From an uncultured Flavobacteriales bacterium (GTDB taxonomy: Bacteria > Bacteroidota > Bacteroidia > Flavobacteriales > Weeksellaceae): a stretch of DNA of 35,877 nucleotides. Location of the stretch: assembly GCA_937876095.1 (NCBI GenBank), contig CALFIE010000080.1, positions 1-35,877 of the forward strand. The letters are read 5' to 3'. A program made the position numbers and the translations under genes. Below, one piece after another: positions 24,133 through 32,179 of the stretch. Within the stretch, counting starts at the first letter, position 1. Every line of letters begins with the position of its first letter. The notes under the pieces are model-generated. The model made no database searches. It worked only from the letters and a program-made list of their open reading frames with translations, and was not told where the DNA came from.

Positions 24133-25488
24133 ATGATGAGAACAATCATTACAATGGTGCTATTTTTAATAGCACAGTTATTTTCCGCTCAAGAAATTAC
24201 AGGTTCTTGGAAAGGCGAACTTGATATTCAAGGCATGAAATTACCCTTAATACTGAATATTTCCAAAGATGGAAATGTGTTAAAATCTACACTTGACAGT
24301 CCAAAACAAGGCGCAAAAGACATCCCTGTTTCTAAAACAGAATTTGTGAATACTATTTTGAATTTCGAAGCACCAAATCTTGGCATTTCTTACAAAGGAA
24401 CTTTGAAAGATGGAAAAATTGACGGCACTTTTTCACAAGGTGGAATGCAACTTCCTCTTGTTTTAGAAAAAACAGAAAACAAAGACTTTACTTTTAATAG
24501 ACCACAAACTCCGAAACCTCCTTTTGATTATCAAACGAAAGAAGTAACTTTCGTAAATCCAATTGATAAAAATACGTTGGCTGGAACAATTTCTATTCCT
24601 AAAAATTTTAAAAATTCGGATAAGATTTTAGTAATGATTACGGGTTCTGGAATTCAAAATCGAGATGAAGAACTTTTCGGACACAAACCTTTTGCAGTAA
24701 TTGCCGACGATTTTGCCAAAAAAGGAATTGCAACACTCCGTATTGATGACCGCGGAATTGGTGGATCTAGCAAAGGTAAAGATGAAGATACTTCTGCAAA
24801 TTTTGCAACAGATATTTCTACCGCAGTAGATTTTCTATATTCAAAAGGTTACAAAAATATTGGTTTAATTGGTCATTCAGAAGGTGGAATGATTGCACCA
24901 ATGGTTGCAAATGTCAATAAAAAAGTGAAATTTTTGGTTTTGATGGCTGCACCAGGAATTAAATTAGATGAATTGCTTATTCAACAGAATTATTTGATGG
25001 GAAAATTAACTGGAATGCCAGAAAAAGATTTGGAAGAAGCGAAAATTGCCAACCAAATCATTTATGATTTCATTAAAAATTATACAGGAAATAATTACGA
25101 AGGAGATTTGAGAAAATTTCTTTCAGAGAATTTAAAAGGAAAAATGAACGATGAAGCTATCACAAAAACCATTAATCAAACTCAAAATAATTGGTTCCGA
25201 TACTTTATCAAATTTAATCCAGATGAATATTTATCCAAAGTGAAAATTTCTGTTTTAGCAATCAATGGAAGTAAAGATTTCCAAGTTCCTGCAAAAGAAA
25301 ATTTAGAGGCCATCAAGAAATCACTCACTCAAGCGAAAAACAAAAATTTTGAAACCGCAGAAATAGAAGGATTAAACCATCTTTTTCAAGAGTGTACAAC
25401 CTGTTCGTTTATAGAATATTCTGAAATAGAGCAAACTATTTCTCCAAAAGTCTTAGAAAAAATGAATTCGTGGATTTTGAAATTATAA
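24133..25488 (+). CDS. secreted alpha/beta hydrolase with N-terminal beta domain
   Basis: 451 residues; the start may be either of two adjacent ATG codons (24133 or 24136). A Sec signal peptide (about 1-19, ending FSA before Q) is followed by a beta-rich domain (about 20-115) with ITGSWKGELDIQGMKLPLIL and a similar DGTFSQGGMQLPLVLE later. Residues about 135-451 are an alpha/beta hydrolase with the nucleophile elbow GHSEGG (S249), the oxyanion-type segment VMITGSGIQNRDEE, the acid in NGSKDFQVP and the histidine in LNHLFQ. It is probably a periplasmic esterase or peptidase; the substrate is unknown. It closes the four-gene cassette. Confidence 0.82.
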   Translation: MMRTIITMVLFLIAQLFSAQEITGSWKGELDIQGMKLPLILNISKDGNVLKSTLDSPKQGAKDIPVSKTEFVNTILNFEAPNLGISYKGTLKDGKIDGTFSQGGMQLPLVLEKTENKDFTFNRPQTPKPPFDYQTKEVTFVNPIDKNTLAGTISIPKNFKNSDKILVMITGSGIQNRDEELFGHKPFAVIADDFAKKGIATLRIDDRGIGGSSKGKDEDTSANFATDISTAVDFLYSKGYKNIGLIGHSEGGMIAPMVANVNKKVKFLVLMAAPGIKLDELLIQQNYLMGKLTGMPEKDLEEAKIANQIIYDFIKNYTGNNYEGDLRKFLSENLKGKMNDEAITKTINQTQNNWFRYFIKFNPDEYLSKVKISVLAINGSKDFQVPAKENLEAIKKSLTQAKNKNFETAEIEGLNHLFQECTTCSFIEYSEIEQTISPKVLEKMNSWILKL

Positions 25489-25526
25489 TTGATTAATGAA
25501 AGTTGTTAAGTGATTTTCATAATCAA
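25489..25526. terminator. imperfect hairpin between the convergent cassette and arginine decarboxylase gene
   Basis: TTGATTAATGAAA pairs with TTTCATAATCAA with one bulged base. There is no strong T-run, so the terminator role is weak. Confidence 0.3.
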
Positions 25527-25547
25527 TCATCATTTATCAACCATCAC

Positions 25548-26939
25548 TTATTTATACCCCAAAAGTTGCAACACTTCTTCAGGATTTTGTCGCTCCCTGA
25601 AAATTTCGTACTGTAATTCGCCATTTTCATCACGGTTAATCAAAATGTGTCTTGGTTGTGGAATTAAACAATGGTGCGCTCCTCCGTAACCACCAATTGT
25701 TTCTTGGTACGCTCCCGTATTGAAAAATCCTATGTACAAAGGCTTCGTATCACTGAAAACCGGCAAATAAATAGCATTTGCGTGCTGTTCAGAATTGTAG
25801 TAATCATCTGAATCACAAGTCAATCCACCCAAAAAAACTCTTTCATAAGAATCTTCCCAACGATTGAGTGGCAACATGATGAATCGGCGAGAAATCGCCC
25901 AAGTATCCGGAAGTGTCGTCATAAAACTACTGTCGATCATATTCCATTTTTCTCGGTCGTTTTGTCTTTTTTGTGAGATAATTTTATACAAATTGGCGCC
26001 ACTTTCACCTACGGTAAAACTCCCAAATTCTGTGTAGATATGTGGTTCTTCTACCCCTTCTTCTTCGCAGAATTTTTTTATTTGGCTTACAATTTCATCT
26101 ACCATATAAGAATAATCGTAATCGAAATTGAGCGATGTTTTTATTGGGAAACCACCACCAATATTCAGAGAATTTACTTCGGGAGCAATTTTTTTCAGAC
26201 GTGCATACACACGAAGACATTTATACAACTCATTCCAATAATAGGCGGTATCTTTGATTCCGGTATTGATGAAAAAATGCAGCATTTTCAGCCTTGCATT
26301 TGGGTGTTCTGCAATTTTTTGCGAATAATACGGGATGATGTCTTTGTAACCAATTCCCAATCTAGAGGTATAAAATTCGAATTTTGGTTCCTCTTCTGCT
26401 GCAATTCTAATTCCGATATCAAATGTGGTGTCTATACTTTCGGTAAGCTTGTCGAGTTCTCTATAATTATCAATAATTGGGGTGATATTCTCGAAACCCT
26501 CATTAATCAGTTCAGAAATTTTATCTAAATAATCATCTGTTTTGAAACCGTTGCAAATGACTTCAATATTTTTGTCTACTTTTCCTTTTTTGTAGAGGGA
26601 TTTCACAATATCCATGTCATAACCAGACGAAGTTTCTATGGAGATGTTGTTTTTCAGTGCTTCTTCTAGCACAAAAGAAAAATGGGAAGATTTGGTGCAA
26701 TAACAATAGGTGTAATTGTTTTTGTACTCGTGCTTTTTTATGGCTTCTGCAAACCATTTTTTGGCACGATTGATGTTTTCGGAAATTTTGGGCAAATAAC
26801 TAATTTTGAGTGGAGTCCCGAATTCCTCAATCACTTTCATCAGTGGAATCCCATGGAAACGCAGTCCTTCTTCATAACTAAATTCCTTGGTTGGGAAGTA
26901 CAAAGTCTGGTCTATAAGTTCTGAATATTTTATTTTCAT
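25548..26939 (-). CDS. speA: biosynthetic-type arginine decarboxylase, short Bacteroidota form
   Basis: 463 residues of the PLP fold-type III family (alanine racemase-like barrel plus C-terminal beta domain). K83 in YCTKSSHFSFV is the likely PLP lysine; SLNIGGGFPI binds the phosphate; YTEFGSFTVGESG and GLTCDSDDYY contribute the active site at the C-terminal end. The expected reaction is arginine to agmatine and CO2, feeding the agmatinase encoded 3 kb downstream. It is shorter than the 630-residue E. coli SpeA, and closer in size to the diaminopimelate decarboxylase-like branch found in Flavobacteriia, so a different amino-acid substrate cannot be fully excluded. No clear TAnnTTTG precedes it; CATTTTTG about 30 bp upstream is one mismatch away. 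Confidence 0.85.
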   Translation of the reverse strand: MKIKYSELIDQTLYFPTKEFSYEEGLRFHGIPLMKVIEEFGTPLKISYLPKISENINRAKKWFAEAIKKHEYKNNYTYCYCTKSSHFSFVLEEALKNNISIETSSGYDMDIVKSLYKKGKVDKNIEVICNGFKTDDYLDKISELINEGFENITPIIDNYRELDKLTESIDTTFDIGIRIAAEEEPKFEFYTSRLGIGYKDIIPYYSQKIAEHPNARLKMLHFFINTGIKDTAYYWNELYKCLRVYARLKKIAPEVNSLNIGGGFPIKTSLNFDYDYSYMVDEIVSQIKKFCEEEGVEEPHIYTEFGSFTVGESGANLYKIISQKRQNDREKWNMIDSSFMTTLPDTWAISRRFIMLPLNRWEDSYERVFLGGLTCDSDDYYNSEQHANAIYLPVFSDTKPLYIGFFNTGAYQETIGGYGGAHHCLIPQPRHILINRDENGELQYEIFRERQNPEEVLQLLGYK

Positions 26940-27019
26940 TTACGTAAAAAGTGGGGTCTAAATGTAGAGTGCAAAAATGCAAAAAAGTTGGGATTAATTT
27001 GCTTATTTTTTAGTAAAAA

Positions 27020-27652
27020 TTACTTGCCGATAAATAGAATGATATCACCTCTATCAAAAGTGATAGAAACTTGCTGTTCTACAGCGATATTTCGAGTGCC
27101 AATTCTTTGGGTTAAAGATAAATTTTCACAATTTAAAGACCATTTCAAACCTTTGGTAACCACATTTTCTGCAATCGGGAAAGGTACCAAAGAAATCATT
27201 TTTCCTTCTACCTCATCTAAAATTATAGATTTTGGCGCAAAAAAATAGGTGGAAAATTCATCATAAAAAGTAATTTCAAATTGATTTTTAAATAAAAAAG
27301 CAACGTGCAGATTGCCTAAAAAATGGTCTTGTTCACCACCACTTGCTCCATAAACGCACACTTTTTCTATATTTCTATTTTTTAGAATTTCCAGTGCTTT
27401 TTGGAAATCAGTAAAACCCTGATCTGGAGTATTGATGAATTTATCTTGATAAACATCCTCATCTTTTCCACTATGTGAATCAAAATCCCCAGAAATAAAA
27501 TCGAGTTTTTCTAGCGGAAAATTCATTGATTTTAAATAATGAAAAGCTCCATCTGTACACACAATTACCTCATAACCTTCCAAATCAGGAAGATTTTTCG
27601 GCGGATTTCCGTTGATAAAAAGAAGGGCGGTTTTCAAATTTTTTTTGTTCAT
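27020..27652 (-). CDS. thiamine pyrophosphokinase
   Basis: 210 residues from the ATG at 27652; an ATG five codons upstream (27667) is possible but would lie closer to the preceding gene. Transfers pyrophosphate from ATP to thiamine to make the cofactor TPP. Motifs are VCTDGAFHYL (31-40), ISGDFDSH (GDFDS, 55-59), NTPDQGFTDFQKAL (74-87) and YGASGGEQDH (101-110), the last being the G-x-x-G-G-R-x-D-H pattern with Glu-Gln in place of Arg-x. A beta-rich C-terminal thiamine-binding domain follows. It lies 26 bp after the cobalamin adenosyltransferase gene on the same strand, suggesting a two-gene cofactor operon. Confidence 0.88.
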   Translation of the reverse strand: MNKKNLKTALLFINGNPPKNLPDLEGYEVIVCTDGAFHYLKSMNFPLEKLDFISGDFDSHSGKDEDVYQDKFINTPDQGFTDFQKALEILKNRNIEKVCVYGASGGEQDHFLGNLHVAFLFKNQFEITFYDEFSTYFFAPKSIILDEVEGKMISLVPFPIAENVVTKGLKWSLNCENLSLTQRIGTRNIAVEQQVSITFDRGDIILFIGK

Positions 27653-27678
27653 TTTTGAACACAACAAAGACGGCGTTC

Positions 27679-28254
27679 CTACAAATTTCTTTCAGATGGA
27701 TTCCAAACTTCCTCTTGTTCACCTGAAATTTTAGATAAATATCTTGCCAAAACGAAGAAATAATCTGACAATCTGTTCAAATATTTTATGAGTTCTGATC
27801 GAACATCTTCAGAATCTTTAAGATACACTAAATTACGTTCTGCTCTTCTACAAATGGTTCTACAAACGTGAGCCAAAGCTGCAGTTTTACCACCACCTGG
27901 TAATATGAAAAACTTCAAAGGTTCTAGTTGTGCATCAAAATCATCCATCCAATTTTCAAGTTCGGTAATTTCTTTATCAGAAATCATTAGATCTAATCGG
28001 TTTTTACCATTACCTAAAAGCATTTTATCTGTAGGAGTGGCAGATTCTGAACCCAAAGTAAACAAATCGAACTGAATTTTTTTCAGTTGTTTAAGTACTT
28101 TTTCATCAGAAATTTCAGCTTTAGTAACGCCAATAAAAGAATTGAGTTCATCTATGGTTCCGTATGCTTCTACTCTTGCAGAAGCTTTTGAAACTCGGTT
28201 TCCTCCGTACAAAGAGGTTTCACCTTGATCACCTGTTTTGGTATAGATTTTCAT
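27679..28254 (-). CDS. cob(I)alamin adenosyltransferase, PduO type
   Basis: 191 residues. MKIYTKTGDQGETSLYGG at the N-terminus and RVEAYGTIDELNSFIG (27-42) form the ATP site. PLKFFILPGGGKTAALAH, CRTICRRAERNLV and YLNRLSDYFFVLARY complete the five-helix PduO (MMAB-like) signature. It transfers adenosyl from ATP to reduced cobalamin, giving coenzyme B12. The window has no other B12 gene; the following gene makes another cofactor (TPP). A near-consensus TTAATTTG precedes it. Confidence 0.95.
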   Translation of the reverse strand: MKIYTKTGDQGETSLYGGNRVSKASARVEAYGTIDELNSFIGVTKAEISDEKVLKQLKKIQFDLFTLGSESATPTDKMLLGNGKNRLDLMISDKEITELENWMDDFDAQLEPLKFFILPGGGKTAALAHVCRTICRRAERNLVYLKDSEDVRSELIKYLNRLSDYFFVLARYLSKISGEQEEVWNPSERNL

Positions 28255-28323
28255 TTTTTGATCGGAGTTTATTTCAAATTAAATGCCCAAAATTTTGCAA
28301 TTTGATGATTTTTCAAAAAAATT

Positions 28324-29385
28324 TTATTCATTGAAAGAATCAGAGGTAAGATACACCAAACCAGAGATGGACTTGTTTTTAGCTGCTTCAATCACTTGTT
28401 CTTCAGAATTTTTTGCAGTAATTTCAGTTTTTTGGAATAGATAGCTATTGTTGGCAGATTTATCTATCATATTTCCGAAAATATATTCTATTTCAGAATT
28501 TGCGAGAGAGGAGAAGCCAATCTCATCAAAACCATAAATTAAGCGCAAATCTTTTTGATTCGGAAAATTATTTTCTACCACTTGTTGAAATTGTTCTTTG
28601 GCATCGAAATTTCCTCCCCAAATTGTATAGATATAATGTTTCTTTTTTGATTTGTTGAGGATGTCTTGGTACACAAAATTTTCACCAAGATAAGCTTCCC
28701 GCACTTGTGGATCGTTTGCTAAATCTTGGGGTAAACCTTCTTTCAGGATTCTACCTTCAAACATAATGTAGGTTTTGTGTGTGATTGCCAAAGTCTGTTG
28801 CACATTGTGATCGGTAATTAGAATTCCGATATTTTTATCTACCAAACTGCGCACAATTTTTTGAATATCTTCTACTGCAATTGGATCTACCCCTGCAAAA
28901 GGTTCATCTAACAAAATAAAATTAGGACTTGTAGCCAAACAACGTGCAATTTCTGTTCGTCTTCTTTCACCTCCGGAAAGCAAATCTCCTCGATTTTTCC
29001 TTACGTGTTGCAGAGAAAATTCCTCTATCAACTCATCGCATTTCATTTGTTGTTCTCTTTTGGAAAGATTGGTCAATTGCAAAACACCCAAAATATTATC
29101 TTCTACTGATAATTTCCTAAAAATAGACGCTTCTTGTGCTAAATATCCAATTCCTTTTTGCGCACGTTTATACATGGCATCATTTGTAATTTGGGTATTA
29201 TCTAGAAAAATTTGCCCAGAAGTTGGTTTTACAAGACCAACAATCATATAGAAAGTGGTGGTTTTTCCGGCGCCATTTGGACCGAGAAGTCCCACAATTT
29301 CACCTTGTGATACTTCTACCGAAACACCTTTTACTACTTTTTTGGGACCGTAATCTTTAATTAAATTTTCTCCGCGTAGAATCAT
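28324..29385 (-). CDS. lptB: LPS export ABC transporter ATPase LptB with C-terminal extension
   Basis: 353 residues. The first 240 form LptB, the cytoplasmic ATPase of the LptB2FG complex that extracts lipopolysaccharide from the inner membrane: Walker A GPNGAGKT (35-42), signature LSGGERRR (136-143), Walker B FILLDEPFAG (156-165), switch H193 in TDHN, and AYLGENF near 231-237 where LptB usually ends. An additional 110 residues follow (IYTIWGGNFDAKEQFQQVV ... SISGLVYLTSDSFNE) that I do not recognise; they lack membrane or signal features, so remain cytoplasmic. A TATCTTTG box ends only five bases before the ATG. Confidence 0.9.
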   Translation of the reverse strand: MILRGENLIKDYGPKKVVKGVSVEVSQGEIVGLLGPNGAGKTTTFYMIVGLVKPTSGQIFLDNTQITNDAMYKRAQKGIGYLAQEASIFRKLSVEDNILGVLQLTNLSKREQQMKCDELIEEFSLQHVRKNRGDLLSGGERRRTEIARCLATSPNFILLDEPFAGVDPIAVEDIQKIVRSLVDKNIGILITDHNVQQTLAITHKTYIMFEGRILKEGLPQDLANDPQVREAYLGENFVYQDILNKSKKKHYIYTIWGGNFDAKEQFQQVVENNFPNQKDLRLIYGFDEIGFSSLANSEIEYIFGNMIDKSANNSYLFQKTEITAKNSEEQVIEAAKNKSISGLVYLTSDSFNE

Positions 29386-29390
29386 AAGTA

Positions 29391-29398
29391 CAAAGATA
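29391..29398 (-). promoter_or_regulatory. TATCTTTG -7 box of lptB
   Basis: A perfect TAnnTTTG on the minus strand, ending five bases before the ATG. The transcript would be leaderless or nearly so. Confidence 0.6.
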
Positions 29399-29448
29399 AT
29401 AATTTGCGGCAGACTGCCGATTACAATCTATTATTTTTAGGATTTTTT

Positions 29449-29630
29449 TTACCGCAAAAGAAACAAAAAAATAGATAGTAATTTAGATATACAAAAGGAT
29501 ATAAAAGTTAAAAAATCGTAGATTTTCAGTATGAAATCCTTTGGATTTCATACTTTTTTGTTCTCTAAAACTTGTATTATTCCTTAAAATTTAAAAATAA
29601 AAAATATCTCTTTTGTGACTTTTGTGGTAA
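29449..29630. repeat. intergenic inverted-repeat element, copy C
   Basis: 182 bp. The left end TTACCGCAAAAGAAACAAAA and right end TTTGTGACTTTTGTGGTAA are inverted copies with a few changes. The central hairpin is the strongest of the three: AGTATGAAATCC-TTT-GGATTTCATACT (29528-29554), a perfect 12-bp stem followed by T residues, centred about 1.5 bp from the midpoint. It lies between lptB and the 3' end of the lysozyme gene. Confidence 0.8.
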
Positions 29631-29679
29631 TTTTTTTGCAATGTAATATGTAAATTTTTATGGTTTTTGATCGATTTTC

Positions 29680-30543
29680 TCAATCAATAGTCAATCGTTT
29701 CAATCCAAAAGTACTCCCATTATAAATATTCAGGTCCACTTTTGCATTTATGCCTCTTACAATTCCATTTTCAGTAAATTGCCAAATTCGCCAATGGTCG
29801 TCTTCAGTTGGTTGCAACACATCATTATAATTGGCCAACCAAAGTGGATAATCATCAAACTCACCTTTTAGGTTATCACGATAGTAGTAATAATAGGTGT
29901 AAATTATGGGTTTTTCATCGTACTTTTCTTCTACAATTTTTAGCCAAACTTTGATATCCGAGATAAATTCCTCTTTGGATTTCCGAAACGGAATTTTTTC
30001 GATATCCAAAACTGGTCGCAGATCGCCCTCTTCTAATTTCACCGATTCCAGAAAATTATTGGCTTGCATTACCGGATCTTCATCTGCTCTGTAGAAATGG
30101 TAGGCTCCTCTTATCAGTTTATTTTTTTTGGCTAATTGCCAAAATTCATCAAAATTTTTGTCTTTTTTTCGATTTCCCATCGTTGCTCGCATCACCACAA
30201 ATTCAAGCGGAATCGCACCATTTGCAATAGAAAGTGAGTCCCATTTTATATCTTCTTTGCGTTGGTAATGTGATATATCAAACCCGAAAGTTTTCCCGTT
30301 ATATTCGGTAATAATTTTACTGATTCGTGCATTTTCTTGGGCAGAATTTTTCAATTTTTTGTGGATAAATTTCTCAAGATACATCGCATAATAAAAAGAA
30401 ATTTTCTCTTTCAGATAAAACCCAGTGAAAACCAACATCATCGCAAACAAAATCAGCAACAAAACCTTTCTAAGTGAGGAATCTTTGCTTCTTTTTAGGT
30501 GCCAATTTCTTTTTTGAGTGCGTTTGATTTTGCGTTTTGCCAT
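29680..30543 (-). CDS. membrane-anchored GH25 lysozyme
   Basis: 287 residues from the ATG at 30543. The frame is open 33 codons more, but that part lacks structure, and a TAGTTTTG box just before the ATG favours this start. A basic N-terminus (RKIKRTQKRNWHLKR) and one transmembrane helix (about 26-44, KVLLLILFAMMLVFTGFYL) place the rest in the periplasm. The GH25 muramidase barrel follows: FGFDISHYQ (D89), VVMRATMG, RGAYHFYRADEDP, RPVLDIEK (D180, E182, the catalytic pair), IIYTYYYYYRDNL and the WQFTENG segment near the end. It should cleave the beta-1,4 bond between N-acetylmuramic acid and N-acetylglucosamine in peptidoglycan, probably for cell-wall remodelling. Confidence 0.88.
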   Translation of the reverse strand: MAKRKIKRTQKRNWHLKRSKDSSLRKVLLLILFAMMLVFTGFYLKEKISFYYAMYLEKFIHKKLKNSAQENARISKIITEYNGKTFGFDISHYQRKEDIKWDSLSIANGAIPLEFVVMRATMGNRKKDKNFDEFWQLAKKNKLIRGAYHFYRADEDPVMQANNFLESVKLEEGDLRPVLDIEKIPFRKSKEEFISDIKVWLKIVEEKYDEKPIIYTYYYYYRDNLKGEFDDYPLWLANYNDVLQPTEDDHWRIWQFTENGIVRGINAKVDLNIYNGSTFGLKRLTID

Positions 30544-30551
30544 AGATGTTG

Positions 30552-30559
30552 CAAAACTA
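30552..30559 (-). promoter_or_regulatory. TAGTTTTG -7 box of the GH25 gene
   Basis: A perfect TAnnTTTG on the minus strand, eight bases before the ATG at 30543. A second match (TATTTTTG, 30602-30609) lies further upstream. Confidence 0.5.
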
Positions 30560-30687
30560 AAGAAAATCTGCGCTTTTTCTTCCTCAAAATTTATTTTTTT
30601 ACAAAAATAGTTGTCGTTTCTGAGTGCTATTGGTAGCACCACGATTTCGTTACTTATGTACTTGCAGACCGGCTTCAGCCACTCGTT

Positions 30688-30750
30688 TTTTTCTGCCCAA
30701 TTACCAATTTTTCATCAAAAAATTACTTTTGTAGAAATTGGGCAGAAAAA
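30688..30750. repeat. 15-bp perfect inverted repeat in the 370-bp divergent gap
   Basis: TTTTTCTGCCCAATT (30688-30702) and AATTGGGCAGAAAAA (30736-30750) are exact inverted copies separated by 33 bp. The 30544-30913 gap otherwise has no credible gene; it also contains a GC-richer patch (CCGGCTTCAGCC). It could be a transcription-factor site pair, a decayed mobile repeat or a hairpin. Confidence 0.55.
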
Positions 30751-30896
30751 GAACTCAAACAATGGCAGAATCCGGGCTAAAAAGACGTTTCGGTGCTTCA
30801 GTCCGAAAAAAAAATCGTGAAATTTCAAATTTTTAGAACAATTTTTAGAACAATTAAAAGAAATACCTTTTTACTTAATACTGTTTTAAAAATCAT

Positions 30897-30904
30897 TATT
30901 TTTG
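30897..30904 (+). promoter_or_regulatory. TATTTTTG -7 box of the NADH dehydrogenase gene
   Basis: A perfect TAnnTTTG, nine bases before the ATG at 30914. It rules against the upstream in-frame TTG, which lies inside the box. Confidence 0.6.
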
Positions 30905-30913
30905 CAGTACATT

Positions 30914-32179
30914 ATGGAAAAACGGGACAAAATCATCGTAATCGGAGGTGGATTTGCAGGATTGCAATTCGCCAAAAAACTCAATGGTAAAAAAGACAAA
31001 AAACTCATTCTCATAGATCGGGTAAATCACCATATGTTTCAACCGCTGTTTTATCAGGTTGCTTGTGGCAGGATAGAACCATCTAATATATCGTTCCCGT
31101 TTCGCAAAATTTTTCAGCGCTCCAGAAATGTGCAGTACAGAATGAGTGAGGTGCAGGAAATTATCCCCGCAGAAAACAAAATCATTACTACAGATGCTAC
31201 CTTCAATTACGATAAACTCGTGATTGCAACAGGCTGCAAAACCAATTTTTTTGGTAATCAAAAAATGGAAAATCTTGCTTTCGGTATGAAAAATACGCAA
31301 GAAGCCATCTATATCAGAAATCATATACTCATCACTTTTGAAAAACTCATTATAGAACGCAAACATAGCGATGATGGTAACTGGAATTTGGTAATTGTAG
31401 GTTCTGGACCAACTGGTGTAGAATTAGCAGGTGCTTTTGCAGAAATGAAACGCGAAATTTTACCTCGTGATTATCCTAGAATGAATTTCAGCGACCTGAA
31501 CATCATTCTGGTAAGTTCTACCGAAAAACCTTTGGCTGTAATGAGCGCCGAATCTCAATCCGAATCCGAAAAATACCTGAAAGATTTGGGTGTACATTTC
31601 CTGAGTGGAGAACGTGTGGTAGATTACGACGGCGACAAAGTTCAACTTGCAAGTGGAAAATCAATTGCCAGTAACAACGTGATTTGGGCAGCTGGAGTTA
31701 CCGGAAATATAATTCCTGGTCTAAACCCCGAAATTAACCAGAAAAATAGATTTGAGGTCGATAGATTCAACCGAATAAAAGGTTACGACAATATTTTCGC
31801 AATAGGTGATATTGCTTATATGGAAACCGAAAAATATCCAACCGGACATCCTCAAGTTGCCAATGTTGCTATTAACCAAGGGAAAAATTTGGCGCAAAAT
31901 TTTCTGAAAAAATCCGAAAAAGATTGGCAAGAATACGAATACAACGACAAAGGAAGTATGGCAACCATAGGTAAACACAGAGCTGTGGTAGATTTACCGA
32001 ATTTCAAATTTCAAGGATTTTTTGCGTGGTATTTTTGGATGTTTCTGCACCTGATGCTGATTTTGAGTGTGAGAAACAAACTCTTCATTTTCTTCAATTG
32101 GATGTGGAGTTACCTGAATAAAGACTCTTCTCTCAGACTCATCATAGTCCCAAACAAAAAAAACATGACCGAACAATGA
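30914..32179 (+). CDS. type II NADH:quinone oxidoreductase (NDH-2)
   Basis: 421-residue FAD enzyme, peripheral on the inner face of the cytoplasmic membrane, which passes electrons from NADH to quinone without pumping protons. The FAD site is IIVIGGGFAGLQFA (7-20), the NADH site is LVIVGSGPTGVELAGAFAEM, and the second FAD contact is NIFAIGDIAYME. HHMFQPLFYQVACG near residue 40 is typical of NDH-2. The C-terminal hydrophobic region (FFAWYFWMFLHLMLIL and following) anchors the enzyme to the membrane. It starts at the ATG after a promoter box, and its last four bases overlap the trmD start. Confidence 0.93.
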   Translation: MEKRDKIIVIGGGFAGLQFAKKLNGKKDKKLILIDRVNHHMFQPLFYQVACGRIEPSNISFPFRKIFQRSRNVQYRMSEVQEIIPAENKIITTDATFNYDKLVIATGCKTNFFGNQKMENLAFGMKNTQEAIYIRNHILITFEKLIIERKHSDDGNWNLVIVGSGPTGVELAGAFAEMKREILPRDYPRMNFSDLNIILVSSTEKPLAVMSAESQSESEKYLKDLGVHFLSGERVVDYDGDKVQLASGKSIASNNVIWAAGVTGNIIPGLNPEINQKNRFEVDRFNRIKGYDNIFAIGDIAYMETEKYPTGHPQVANVAINQGKNLAQNFLKKSEKDWQEYEYNDKGSMATIGKHRAVVDLPNFKFQGFFAWYFWMFLHLMLILSVRNKLFIFFNWMWSYLNKDSSLRLIIVPNKKNMTEQ

